A stretch of DNA of 17,038 nucleotides from an uncultured Butyricicoccus sp. (lineage in GTDB: Bacteria; Bacillota; Clostridia; Oscillospirales; Butyricicoccaceae): positions 1 through 17,038 of the forward strand of contig CANPPM010000017.1 in NCBI GenBank assembly GCA_947575935.1, given 5' to 3'. The notes beneath the pieces are model-generated. The model ran no database searches. It had not been told where the DNA came from and saw only the letters and a list, made by a program, of their open reading frames with translations. Both the position numbers and the translations under genes were made by a program. Positions 6,749 through 14,502 of this stretch are shown piece by piece; the first letter of the stretch is position 1; each line of letters opens with the position of its first letter.

Positions 6749-7768
6749 ATGATTATTGTAATGAAAAATAGTGCCACACAGGAATATATTGACCATTTCT
6801 CCAACTGGCTGACCGGCCGCTATGACGTACAGGTAAATCCCATTTACGGTACAGGGACCACCGTCCTTGCACTGCTGGGCGACACGCATGCACTCGATCA
6901 GGACGCTATCCTGCGTGACCCGCACGTAGAGCGCGTCACCAAGATTCAGGAGCCTTTCAAGCTGGCCAACCGTAAAACCCATCCGGAGGACAGCACCGTC
7001 GAGATTGCGCCAGGGATTACGGTCGGCGGCAAAAAAATCGTCGTCATGGCCGGGCCATGCTCCGTTGAGAGTGAAGAGCAGATCATTGAGGTCGCCCAGC
7101 ATGTCAAGGCGCAGGGGGCCGCGGTGCTGCGCGGCGGCGCATGGAAGCCGCGCTCGTCCCCCTACTCTTTCCAGGGGCTCAAAGCCGAAGGGTTGGAGCT
7201 GCTGCACAAAGCCAGTCTTGCCACCGGCCTTCCGGTGGTAACCGAAATCACCAATCCAGCCCATATCGAACAGTTCATCGGCAAGTGCGACTGTTTCCAG
7301 GTCGGCGCACGGAATATGCAAAATTTTGAACTTCTAAAGGAGCTGGGAAAAACAAAGATCCCGGTCTTGCTCAAACGCGGCTTTGCCAACACCATTGAAG
7401 AGTTTTTGATGAGCGCTGAATATCTGATGGCGGGCGGCAACAGCAACGTGATCCTCTGTGAGCGCGGCATCCGGACCTATGAGACCTATACCCGCAATAC
7501 CCTGGACATTTCGGCAGTCCCGGTGCTGAAGCGCATCAGCCATTTGCCGGTCGTAGTTGACCCTTCGCATGCGGCGGGCATTTACTGGATGGTTCGCCCG
7601 CTGGCCCGCGCGGCTGTTGCAGCCGGCGCCGACGGCCTGATTATTGAGGTGCACAATGACCCGGCGCATGCCCTTTCAGACGGCGCGCAGTCGCTGACTT
7701 ACGAATCCTTCGAGGAAACCATGCCCGAGCTGCGCCAGCTCGCCCGCGCGGTCGGCCGGGATTTATAA
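6749..7768 (+). CDS. aroF: 3-deoxy-7-phosphoheptulonate (DAHP) synthase, type I-beta with N-terminal regulatory domain
   Basis: This enzyme condenses phosphoenolpyruvate and erythrose 4-phosphate, the first step of the shikimate pathway. The 339 residues match the Thermotoga-type form: a ferredoxin-like N-terminal domain (about 1-70, IIVMKNSATQEYIDH start), which in relatives mediates feedback inhibition by Phe/Tyr, then a TIM barrel. Active-site motifs are AGPCSVES (101-108, metal ligand C104), WKPRSSPY (132-139), LLKRGF (207-212), VVVDPSHAAG (268-277, H274), E300 and SDGAQSL (310-316, D311). AAGGAG lies 10 bases before ATG 6749. It is the first gene after the T-box, so both attenuation and probable allostery act at the pathway entry. 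Symbols aroF, aroG and aroA are all used for this enzyme in Firmicutes. Confidence 0.95.
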   Translation: MIIVMKNSATQEYIDHFSNWLTGRYDVQVNPIYGTGTTVLALLGDTHALDQDAILRDPHVERVTKIQEPFKLANRKTHPEDSTVEIAPGITVGGKKIVVMAGPCSVESEEQIIEVAQHVKAQGAAVLRGGAWKPRSSPYSFQGLKAEGLELLHKASLATGLPVVTEITNPAHIEQFIGKCDCFQVGARNMQNFELLKELGKTKIPVLLKRGFANTIEEFLMSAEYLMAGGNSNVILCERGIRTYETYTRNTLDISAVPVLKRISHLPVVVDPSHAAGIYWMVRPLARAAVAAGADGLIIEVHNDPAHALSDGAQSLTYESFEETMPELRQLARAVGRDL

Positions 7769-7840
7769 ACGCCTGTTGCCTGGCGAAAACAATGCGGGTG
7801 CTGTCCCAATCATCCATCTTCATTTTCGGAGGTTTTTCAT

Positions 7841-8878
7841 ATGGAACTGAAAGCCCTGGCCTTGAACGGCTCCGCCGGCCGTTCCGATATCCTGATCCGG
7901 CGGAATCTGATCCAGGAAGCCGCAGAACGCTGCCTTGCCGTATTTTCTCCCACTCGCGTACACATTGTAACGGACACCCATGTCGCGCCGCTCTATCTGG
8001 ATCCGCTTGCAAAGCAATTTGCGCTGCCAGTGACTACGACAGTCATCCCCGCCGGGGAAGCGCACAAACGTCTTTCCACCGTAGAAGGCATTTATCATGA
8101 TCTGCTGTCGGCGGGCATGACCCGCCGCGATCTGATCATCGCACTGGGCGGCGGTGTAACCGGCGATATCACCGGCTTCGCCGCTTCTTCGTATCTGCGC
8201 GGCCTGCCGCTGTGCCAAATCCCGACAACGCTGCTGGCGCAGGTCGATTCTTCGGTCGGCGGCAAGACAGGCGTCGATCTGCCCGAGGGCAAGAACCTCG
8301 TCGGCGCATTTTATCAGCCGCGCCTCGTACTCATCGACCCGGGCCTGCTTTCCACACTGCCCGCAGAAACCTATGCCGACGGCATGGCCGAGGTCATCAA
8401 ATACGGCTGCATTGCCAACCGAGAGATCCTTGACATGATATCCCGTGAAGAGATCGACGCCGTCATTTATGAATGTGTGAAGATCAAGCGCGACATCGTG
8501 GAAAAGGACGAACACGACACCGGGCTGCGCATGATCCTGAATTTCGGCCACACCATCGGCCATGCCTGTGAAAAGCTGGAGAATTACGCCGGTCTGACCC
8601 ATGGGCAGGCCGTTGCTGTCGGAATGGTCGCAGCAATGCGGCTTTCGAACGAAATGGGCGCGCCCAAAGATCTATCCGCTCCGCTGACCAAGCTTCTGGA
8701 AAAATACAACCTGCCCACCGCGCTGCGGCACGAGCGTGAACAGATCTACCATGCGCTGCTGTCCGACAAAAAAAAGTTCGGCAGTACGGTCAATTTTATT
8801 CTAGTACGTGAATTCGGCAGCGCAGAAATCGTCCCGATTGAGGCCACGCGCCTGCAACAGCTGCTTTTAAAAATTTGA
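7841..8878 (+). CDS. aroB: 3-dehydroquinate synthase
   Basis: The 345-residue protein converts DAHP to 3-dehydroquinate using NAD+ and a divalent metal, step two of the pathway. It shows the NAD-binding GGGVTGDITGF (103-113), PTTLLAQVDSSVGGKTGVD (128-146), KNLVGAFYQP (151-160), and metal ligands E184 (MAEVIKYG), H237 (FGHTIGH) and H254 (LTHGQAV). Length is normal for the family. CGGAGG lies about 8 bases upstream of ATG 7841. It follows aroF by 72 bases with no terminator between, so it is co-transcribed. Confidence 0.96.
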   Translation: MELKALALNGSAGRSDILIRRNLIQEAAERCLAVFSPTRVHIVTDTHVAPLYLDPLAKQFALPVTTTVIPAGEAHKRLSTVEGIYHDLLSAGMTRRDLIIALGGGVTGDITGFAASSYLRGLPLCQIPTTLLAQVDSSVGGKTGVDLPEGKNLVGAFYQPRLVLIDPGLLSTLPAETYADGMAEVIKYGCIANREILDMISREEIDAVIYECVKIKRDIVEKDEHDTGLRMILNFGHTIGHACEKLENYAGLTHGQAVAVGMVAAMRLSNEMGAPKDLSAPLTKLLEKYNLPTALRHEREQIYHALLSDKKKFGSTVNFILVREFGSAEIVPIEATRLQQLLLKI

Positions 8879-8897
8879 AAAACCGATTGCAGAAGAA

Positions 8898-9071
8898 ATG
8901 CTTATGGACCAATTCAAAAAAGTTTACCGGCAGGGAACGATTGCCCGCATCGAAGTTGGGGCAAATACTGGAACCAAAGCACTGCTGCGTTTCAAACGCC
9001 CGGCCATGCCGGAGGTTCACGCTACGGCTTGCCCACAAGGAAGAGCCCGCTGTGACACCATCATTTTATAG
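8898..9071 (+). CDS. Possible 57-residue protein in the aroB-aroC gap
   Basis: Between aroB and aroC there are 211 bases, much wider than the other gaps in the operon. A frame starting at ATG 8898 (or ATG 8904, MDQFKKVYRQ) runs to TAG 9069-9071, ending 18 bases before aroC. The composition is lysine/arginine-rich with two Cys near the end (CPQGRARC). Only a weak AGAAG precedes the start, and I recognise no family. Another frame is also open across this stretch, so openness alone is not evidence. It could be a small protein, a gene remnant or noncoding. Confidence 0.25.
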   Translation: MLMDQFKKVYRQGTIARIEVGANTGTKALLRFKRPAMPEVHATACPQGRARCDTIIL

Positions 9072-9089
9072 AACAAGGAGGCTTTCTTT

Positions 9090-10193
9090 ATGGGTTCTGT
9101 ATGGGGAAACGCACTTAAGCTGTCGATTTTCGGCGAATCACACGGCAGCGGCATCGGCGTCGTGCTGGACGGTTATCCAGCAGGCATCCCCTTTGACGAG
9201 GACTTCGTACTCTCCGAGATGGCTCGTCGCGCCCCGGGGAAAAACAAGCAGTCTACCGCCCGCAGCGAGGCCGACCTGCCCCGTATCCTCTCGGGTATTT
9301 ACCACGGCCATTCAACAGGTACCCCCATCTGCGCAGTGATTGAAAACACGGACGCCCGTTCCGGCGATTACAAAGACTTTACCAACCGGCCGCGCCCGGG
9401 ACACGCCGATTACACTGGCGCAGTCCGCTACGGCGGCTGGAACGATCCACGCGGCGGCGGGCATTTTTCCGGCCGCCTGACCGCCCCGCTGGTTTTCGCA
9501 GGCGCAGTATGCAAGCTGTTCCTGCAGACAAAAGGCATTACCATCGGCGCGCACATCCAATCGATCGCGCAGATCCAGGACACCCCCTTTGACGACCTCG
9601 ACCTGTCTGCAGAGACGCTTGAAGCGCTTCGCCTGCAACCCTATCCCATCCAAAACCCACGCGCGGGAGAGGCCATGCTGAACGCCATCGAAGAAGCCCG
9701 GCTGGACGGCGACTCCGTCGGCGGAGTGATCGAATGCGCCGTACTCGGCCTGCCGGCCGGCCTGGGCTCTCCCATGTTGGACACAGTCGAAGGGCGGCTG
9801 GCGTCGCTGCTCTTTTCAGTCCCCGCGGTCAAGGGCGTCGAATTCGGCGCCGGCTTCGCCTTTGCCGGCCTGCGTGGTTCGCACGCAAACGATCCTTATT
9901 ATAAGGATTCATCCGGCGCAATACGCACCGAAACCAACAATAACGGCGGCATACTTGGCGGCATCACCAGCGGCATGCCGCTGCTGTTCCGTACGGCCAT
10001 CAAACCCACCCCCTCTATCTCCCGGCGTCAGGACACGCTCAACCTGCAAACCGGCGCAGTCGAGCCGTTTACTGTCACGGGACGGCATGACCCATGTATT
10101 GTCACCCGTGCCGCGCCAGTAATCGAAGCCGCGTGCGCAGCAGCGGTCACCGATCTGATTTTGGAGGGCTATGGCTATGCGCGAACTGAATGA
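9090..10193 (+). CDS. aroC: Chorismate synthase
   Basis: The 367-residue protein removes phosphate from 5-enolpyruvylshikimate 3-phosphate to form chorismate, with reduced FMN as cofactor. Family signatures are clear: GESHGSGIG (15-23, catalytic H18), RRAPGKNKQST (46-56), NRPRPGHADYTG (99-110, second catalytic H105), RYGGWNDPRGGGHFSGR for flavin/phosphate binding, and the C-terminal RHDPC region. AAGGAGG precedes ATG 9090 with normal spacing. The 3' end overlaps the start of pheA by 17 to 23 bases depending on the pheA start, suggesting translational coupling. Confidence 0.97.
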   Translation: MGSVWGNALKLSIFGESHGSGIGVVLDGYPAGIPFDEDFVLSEMARRAPGKNKQSTARSEADLPRILSGIYHGHSTGTPICAVIENTDARSGDYKDFTNRPRPGHADYTGAVRYGGWNDPRGGGHFSGRLTAPLVFAGAVCKLFLQTKGITIGAHIQSIAQIQDTPFDDLDLSAETLEALRLQPYPIQNPRAGEAMLNAIEEARLDGDSVGGVIECAVLGLPAGLGSPMLDTVEGRLASLLFSVPAVKGVEFGAGFAFAGLRGSHANDPYYKDSSGAIRTETNNNGGILGGITSGMPLLFRTAIKPTPSISRRQDTLNLQTGAVEPFTVTGRHDPCIVTRAAPVIEAACAAAVTDLILEGYGYARTE

Positions 10194-11319
10194 AATCCGC
10201 CGCGACATTAACGCGGTCGATGAACAGCTGCGCGAACTGTTTCTCCAGCGCATGGCGCTTGCACAGGAGGTCGCAGCATACAAGGCCGAAACCGGCGATA
10301 AAATTTTTAAACCCGAACGGGAAGCCGAGATCCTGTCGGCCCGGGCGGCCGGCCTGACGCACGGCATGCGGCTGAAATATGTTTCCCTGCTCGAAGCCAT
10401 GATCCGTAAAAGCCGAGAATGCCAATATGCGGATATGCTCGAACGCTTCCCCGACCGGTTCCCACTTTCGCCCGAAACTGCTGCGCACCCAGTACGCACC
10501 GTTTTTTATCAAGGCGTAGAGGGCGCTTATGCCCATCAGGCGGCTCGGACACTGTTCCCGGACGCCCAGCACAGCAGCCTGCCGACATGGGACGAGGTTT
10601 TCCGGCGGGTACACGCGGGCGGGGCCGACATGGGGGTTGTCCCGGTCGAAAACACCACCGCCGGAACGGTCAACGAGGTCTATGACCTGCTGCTGAAGTA
10701 CGATCTTTCGATCAACCGTTCCTGCATCCAAAAGATTACACACTGCCTTGCCGCTATCCCTGGCGCTACGCTGGACAGCGTCAAATGCGTCTGCTCCCAT
10801 CCGCATGCGCTGCCGCAGTGCACCGCTTTTATCCAGGCACACGGCTATGAGGAGCGGCGCGCGCCCAATACTGCGGTCGCCGCCGGACAGGTCGCTGCAG
10901 CAGGCGACCCCACGCTGGCGGCAATCTGTTCCCGAGAGGCTGCCGAGCGGAACGGGCTTACCATCCTCGCTGAAGGGGTCAACGATATGGGGCGCAATGA
11001 GACCCGCTTTATTGCGGTCAGCTCCCGCCTGACCGTCCTGCCCGGCGATAACCGCGTCGAGATCTGCTTTTCCCTGCCCAATCAGGCGGGTTCTCTTAAC
11101 TCCGTGCTGTCCATGCTGGCCGATTACGGCATCGACATGACCGAAATCCATTCCCGTCCGATGAAAGACAGCCCCTGGTGCTACATTTTTTACGTTGACT
11201 TCACCGGCAGCCTGCTCGACCAGGAAGTCCGCGCGCTGCTGTATCAGCTTCACGAGGAGCTGCCCTTTATCAAGGTTCTGGGCAGCTATCGCGCCGAAAC
11301 AACGGAGGAATCCACATGA
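10177..11319 (+). CDS. pheA: Bifunctional chorismate mutase / prephenate dehydratase (P-protein)
   Basis: The protein carries chorismate through prephenate to phenylpyruvate, committing flux to phenylalanine. From ATG 10177 it has 380 residues: an AroQ-type chorismate mutase (about 1-88, ELNEIRRDINAVDEQLREL start), a prephenate dehydratase domain (about 107-283, with YQGVEGAYAHQAA, VVPVENTTAGTV and the catalytic NETRF at 274-278), and a C-terminal ACT domain (about 293-370). GGAGGG at 10163-10168 is 8 to 9 bases from ATG 10177 but only 2 to 3 from ATG 10171, so I prefer the later start; the earlier one adds two residues. In the ACT domain the usual Phe-binding ESRP reads HSRP (325-328) and the GALV-type motif reads AGSL. 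The gene overlaps both aroC and aroA (ATGA). No tyrA is present. Confidence 0.94.
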   Translation: MRELNEIRRDINAVDEQLRELFLQRMALAQEVAAYKAETGDKIFKPEREAEILSARAAGLTHGMRLKYVSLLEAMIRKSRECQYADMLERFPDRFPLSPETAAHPVRTVFYQGVEGAYAHQAARTLFPDAQHSSLPTWDEVFRRVHAGGADMGVVPVENTTAGTVNEVYDLLLKYDLSINRSCIQKITHCLAAIPGATLDSVKCVCSHPHALPQCTAFIQAHGYEERRAPNTAVAAGQVAAAGDPTLAAICSREAAERNGLTILAEGVNDMGRNETRFIAVSSRLTVLPGDNRVEICFSLPNQAGSLNSVLSMLADYGIDMTEIHSRPMKDSPWCYIFYVDFTGSLLDQEVRALLYQLHEELPFIKVLGSYRAETTEEST

Positions 11320-12587
11320 AACTGACTTCTTCCGCCGGGCTGCACGGCTCAATCACCGTTCCCGGCGATAAATCGATCTCTCACCGCGCCGTCATGTTCG
11401 GCGCACTCGCCGACGGCGATACCCATATCTCAGGCTTTTTGATGGGAGAGGACTGCCTTTCCACCATTGACTGTCTGCGCAAAATGGGGGTATCCATCGA
11501 CCTCTCTGAACAAGCGGTCGTCGTACACGGCGCGGGACTGCATGGCCTAAAAGCGCCCGCCGGGCCGCTGTATACCGGCAACAGCGGTACGACCACCCGG
11601 CTGCTTTCGGGCATCTTGGCCGCGCAGCCCTTCCCGTCCACGCTGACCGGAGACGCCTCCATTGAAAAGCGCCCAATGGGGCGTATCATCACCCCGCTGC
11701 GTGAGATGGGCGCAGACATCGACGGACGGGAGGGCAAGTTCTGCCCGTTATCCATCCGTCCGGCCGCGCTGCACGGTATCACCTACCATATGCCGGTCGC
11801 ATCGGCCCAGCTGAAAAGCGCCATCCTGCTGGCCGGGCTCTATGCCGACGGGCCTACAACCGTCATCGAACCCGCCCCCTCCCGCGATCACACCGAGCGT
11901 ATGCTGCGGGCGCTGGGCGTACAAGCCGAATCAGACGGCTGCCGCGTCACCCTCCATGCGCCGCTTTCGCTGCACGCATCCGACATCGAGATTCCCGGGG
12001 ATATTTCTTCGGCAGCGTTCTTTCTTGTCGCGGGCGCAATCATACCCGGCAGTGAGATCACCGTACGGAATGTCGGCATCAATCCGACCCGCGACGGCGT
12101 GGTTGAAGCCCTGCATGCCATGGGGGCCAATCTGACCATTTCCAATTTGCGCCAGGGCGCCGAACCGGCCGCCGATCTGACAATCCGTTCTTCTGAACTG
12201 CACGGCATCGAAATTTCCGGCGCGCTGATCCCCCGGCTAATCGACGAACTGCCGGTCCTTGCGGTCGCCGCCGCCTTTGCACAGGGGGAAACCGTCATCC
12301 GCGACGCACAGGAACTCAAGGTAAAAGAATCCAACCGTATCGCAGCGATGGTGCGCGAACTGACGCGCGCCGGTGCCGACTGCACCGAAACTGCAGATGG
12401 CATGATCATCCGCGGCGGCCAACCGCTGCACGGTGCAGCTTTTGAAAGCTGGAGCGACCACCGTGTCGCAATGAGCATGGCTGTCTGCGCACTGGCCGCG
12501 GCAGGGGAAAGTGAAATTGTAAATCCCGAGGTCGTCTCCATCTCCTATCCGGGCTTTTTCAATGCCTTGCAAACAATTGGAGGCTGA
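11316..12587 (+). CDS. aroA: 3-phosphoshikimate 1-carboxyvinyltransferase (EPSP synthase)
   Basis: The 423-residue enzyme joins shikimate 3-phosphate and phosphoenolpyruvate. Motifs in order: PGDKSISHRA (16-25, K19, S20, R24), YTGNSGTTTRL (86-96), KRPMGRIITPL (118-128), SAQLKSAILLAGL (163-175), LIDELPVLAVAA (308-319, catalytic D310/E311), and ELKVKESNR (333-341). The GNSGTTTRL loop, with no Pro at the end, and the SAQ-KSA-LLAGL block resemble the Bacillus-like (class II) branch, which is often less sensitive to glyphosate; sensitivity itself cannot be read from sequence. The start codon overlaps the pheA stop (ATGA), with GGAGG 7 bases upstream, so the two are translationally coupled. Confidence 0.96.
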   Translation: MKLTSSAGLHGSITVPGDKSISHRAVMFGALADGDTHISGFLMGEDCLSTIDCLRKMGVSIDLSEQAVVVHGAGLHGLKAPAGPLYTGNSGTTTRLLSGILAAQPFPSTLTGDASIEKRPMGRIITPLREMGADIDGREGKFCPLSIRPAALHGITYHMPVASAQLKSAILLAGLYADGPTTVIEPAPSRDHTERMLRALGVQAESDGCRVTLHAPLSLHASDIEIPGDISSAAFFLVAGAIIPGSEITVRNVGINPTRDGVVEALHAMGANLTISNLRQGAEPAADLTIRSSELHGIEISGALIPRLIDELPVLAVAAAFAQGETVIRDAQELKVKESNRIAAMVRELTRAGADCTETADGMIIRGGQPLHGAAFESWSDHRVAMSMAVCALAAAGESEIVNPEVVSISYPGFFNALQTIGG

Positions 12588-12589
12588 AT

Positions 12590-13978
12590 ATGGCACTGAC
12601 AATGGAACAGTTCCGCATCTTTACGCCGCAGCGCGACACCTTTGCAATCTTCGGCTGGCCAATCGAGCACACGATGTCCCCGACCCTGCATGGGATGATG
12701 TTCCGCCAACTGGAAAAGAGCGCCGACTATATCGCGGTCGCTGTCCCTCCGGGCGAGCTGCCCGAGGCGCTGAAGCTGGCGGCAGAAAAGCTGTGCGGCG
12801 TCAATCTAACCATTCCACATAAACAGGCAGCGATCCCACTGCTGGACGAAGTAGACCAAAGCGCGCGCGACCTGGGCGCAGTCAATACCGTCGCCTTCCG
12901 GGATGGGCGGTCCATCGGCTATAATACCGATATCCTGGGTTTTTCCGAGTCTTTGAAAAAGGACGGCGTCCGTCTGCGGGGCAAAAAGGTCCTTCTGCTC
13001 GGTTACGGCGGCGCAGCCGCCGGCATGGGCTACCACTGTATCCGCGAGGGCGCCCATTTGTACATCACCGGCCGGAATCTAGAAAAAGCAGAGACGCTGC
13101 GGGCCCATCTACAGTCCTGTTTTCCGTCTGGCCGGATTGATTTGGTCAGCCGCCGCCGCATCCCCAAAGATATTCAGATCATCGTCAATGGCACGCCGCT
13201 CGGCATGACGCCGCATGAAGACAAAAAGCCGTTGTATTTCCTGCCGCACAAGACCGAATACCTATTTGACGCGATCTATAACCCACCCGTGACCGCGCTG
13301 ATGAAGCTGGCGCATCCACGCCGCACCCTTACGCGGGACGGCGCTTATATGCTGGTGATGCAGGGCGTCCACGCCGAGAAAATTTGGTTCGGCGCACAGT
13401 TCACCGAAGCGCAGACCACCACCCTGCTCCGCCGGGTATACGGCATGATGGCGGCCAAGCGCCTGCGTGAAGTCCGCGGCAGGCAAAATATTGCGCTGTG
13501 CGGCTTCATGGGCGCGGGCAAGACAACGGTCGGGCGCAAGCTTGCCCGGATGTGTGGTATGACCTTCTACGATGCCGACATCTACCTGGAGCAGCGCGCG
13601 GGCCAGTCTATTTCCGAGATTTTCGCCACAAAGGGAGAACAGGCCTTCCGTAACCTGGAGACCGAGTGCCTGCGCGAGCTCGCAGCCAAGGAAGGCTGTG
13701 TCATCGCCCTGGGCGGCGGCGCTGTGCTCCGCCCAGAAAACGTCGAAATCATTAAAAAAAGCTGCTATCTGCTCCATATTGACCCGCCGCTAGGGCGGAT
13801 CATCAAAAACCTGTCATATTCCACCAGCAGACCGCTGTTGGAAAAGAGCGGGGACAAAAACGCAGAAATCCGGAAGCTATACAACGCCCGGAAGGATATT
13901 TACCGCGCCGTCGCCGATCGCAGCATCCGCTCGGTGAAAATATCAACTCTAACCGAATTGGTCGCAAAATCCATTTAA
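12590..13978 (+). CDS. aroE-aroK: Fused shikimate dehydrogenase - shikimate kinase
   Basis: One continuous 462-residue frame contains two enzymes. Residues 1 to about 290 are shikimate dehydrogenase: WPIEHTMSPTLH (23-34, shikimate-binding T28/S30), NLTIPHK (72-78, catalytic K78), NTD (112-114, D114), GYGGAAAG (138-145, NADPH site) and NGTPLGM (200-206). Residues about 297 to 462 are shikimate kinase: Walker A GFMGAGKT (305-312), DADIYLE (328-334), FRNLET (353-358), ALGGGAVLRPE (373-383) and the SRPLL lid (413-417). The linker (RLREVRGRQN) is only about ten residues. Both active sites look intact, so consecutive steps (dehydroshikimate to shikimate to shikimate 3-phosphate) are on one chain. 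TTGGAGG sits 6 bases upstream, overlapping the end of aroA. Last gene of the operon. Confidence 0.95.
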   Translation: MALTMEQFRIFTPQRDTFAIFGWPIEHTMSPTLHGMMFRQLEKSADYIAVAVPPGELPEALKLAAEKLCGVNLTIPHKQAAIPLLDEVDQSARDLGAVNTVAFRDGRSIGYNTDILGFSESLKKDGVRLRGKKVLLLGYGGAAAGMGYHCIREGAHLYITGRNLEKAETLRAHLQSCFPSGRIDLVSRRRIPKDIQIIVNGTPLGMTPHEDKKPLYFLPHKTEYLFDAIYNPPVTALMKLAHPRRTLTRDGAYMLVMQGVHAEKIWFGAQFTEAQTTTLLRRVYGMMAAKRLREVRGRQNIALCGFMGAGKTTVGRKLARMCGMTFYDADIYLEQRAGQSISEIFATKGEQAFRNLETECLRELAAKEGCVIALGGGAVLRPENVEIIKKSCYLLHIDPPLGRIIKNLSYSTSRPLLEKSGDKNAEIRKLYNARKDIYRAVADRSIRSVKISTLTELVAKSI

Positions 13979-14008
13979 TGAAACGAAAAACAGCATAGCA
14001 ATCAAACA

Positions 14009-14038
14009 GGCCGGCGCGCCATCTGGGCTGCGCCGGCC
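14009..14038 (+). terminator. Inverted repeat after the aro operon, possible terminator
   Basis: A perfect 9-bp stem, GGCCGGCGC (14009-14017) with GCGCCGGCC (14030-14038), lies 30 bases past the aroE-aroK stop. No T-run follows, so it is not a canonical intrinsic terminator, but its stability and place suggest transcript termination or 3'-end protection. Confidence 0.45.
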
Positions 14039-14108
14039 CTGACATACCCCGAAACCGGGCCTTACAGCCGCCAATTTGTGCTTTCGCACACAGACTTTCA
14101 GATTTCTC

Positions 14109-14137
14109 TTGTTTTATTTTGGAAAATGCAGTATACT
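14109..14137 (+). promoter_or_regulatory. Candidate promoter for the M50-scpAB cluster
   Basis: TTGTTT (14109-14114), a 17-base spacer and TATACT (14132-14137). The -10 is good and the -35 weak. Transcription would begin near 14144 and pass through the repeat element into the protease gene at 14503. Confidence 0.5.
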
Positions 14138-14162
14138 ATTATGTATTATGAGAGAAAAGCAA

Positions 14163-14450
14163 GGCGCTGTTTGAAAACATGGAGATGAAACCAAAGGCGG
14201 GGCTTTTGGGCGCGGGACAAAGCCACCGGGGCATACGGGATATGCCGCTGGGGAATCTGGCAGCGTGCGGCGGCAAAAGGACCGCCATTTAGGCGCCGTT
14301 TGAAAAATGGAAATATGCACAATAGCGAGGAATTTTTTCGCCAGACAAACACAATTTTTCGCAGGAATACGGGATGTATTTCAAGAAAAATTGGGGAAGT
14401 ATGGCGGAAAAAGGACCGTTGTTTGGGCGTATTGACATTTTTCAAACAAG
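14163..14450. repeat. Imperfect tandem repeat of about 130 bases with inverted ends and conserved hairpins
   Basis: Two diverged copies sit head to tail: copy A about 14163-14291 and copy B about 14292-14427. Shared blocks in the same order are GGCGC(T/C)GTTTGAAAA, ATACGGGAT, TGGGGAA, a GGCGG-AAAAGGACCG block, and TTT(A/G)GGCG. Copy B is bounded by perfect 12-bp inverted repeats, GTTTGAAAAATG (14298-14309) and CATTTTTCAAAC (14436-14447). Each copy places a hairpin over the ATACGGGAT block. In A it is GGCATA-cggga-TATGCC (14230-14246). In B it is GGAATAC-gggat-GTATTTC with one wobble, on an outer stem of nine perfect pairs (14352-14360 with 14385-14393). Different bases maintain the same fold, which hints at selection on structure. 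No coding frame explains it. It may be a small non-autonomous mobile element or a structured leader RNA. Confidence 0.65.
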
Positions 14451-14502
14451 CCCTAAACGGATCCACAATTTTCGAATCAGCCCCAGTCTGGAGGAATAAA
14501 AT

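Noticed and set aside
10147..11352. 401-codon open frame on the minus strand opposite pheA
   Set aside because: It lies antisense to a full-length pheA with clear domains, has no ribosome site, and its protein resembles no family. Long antisense frames are expected in GC-rich coding DNA.
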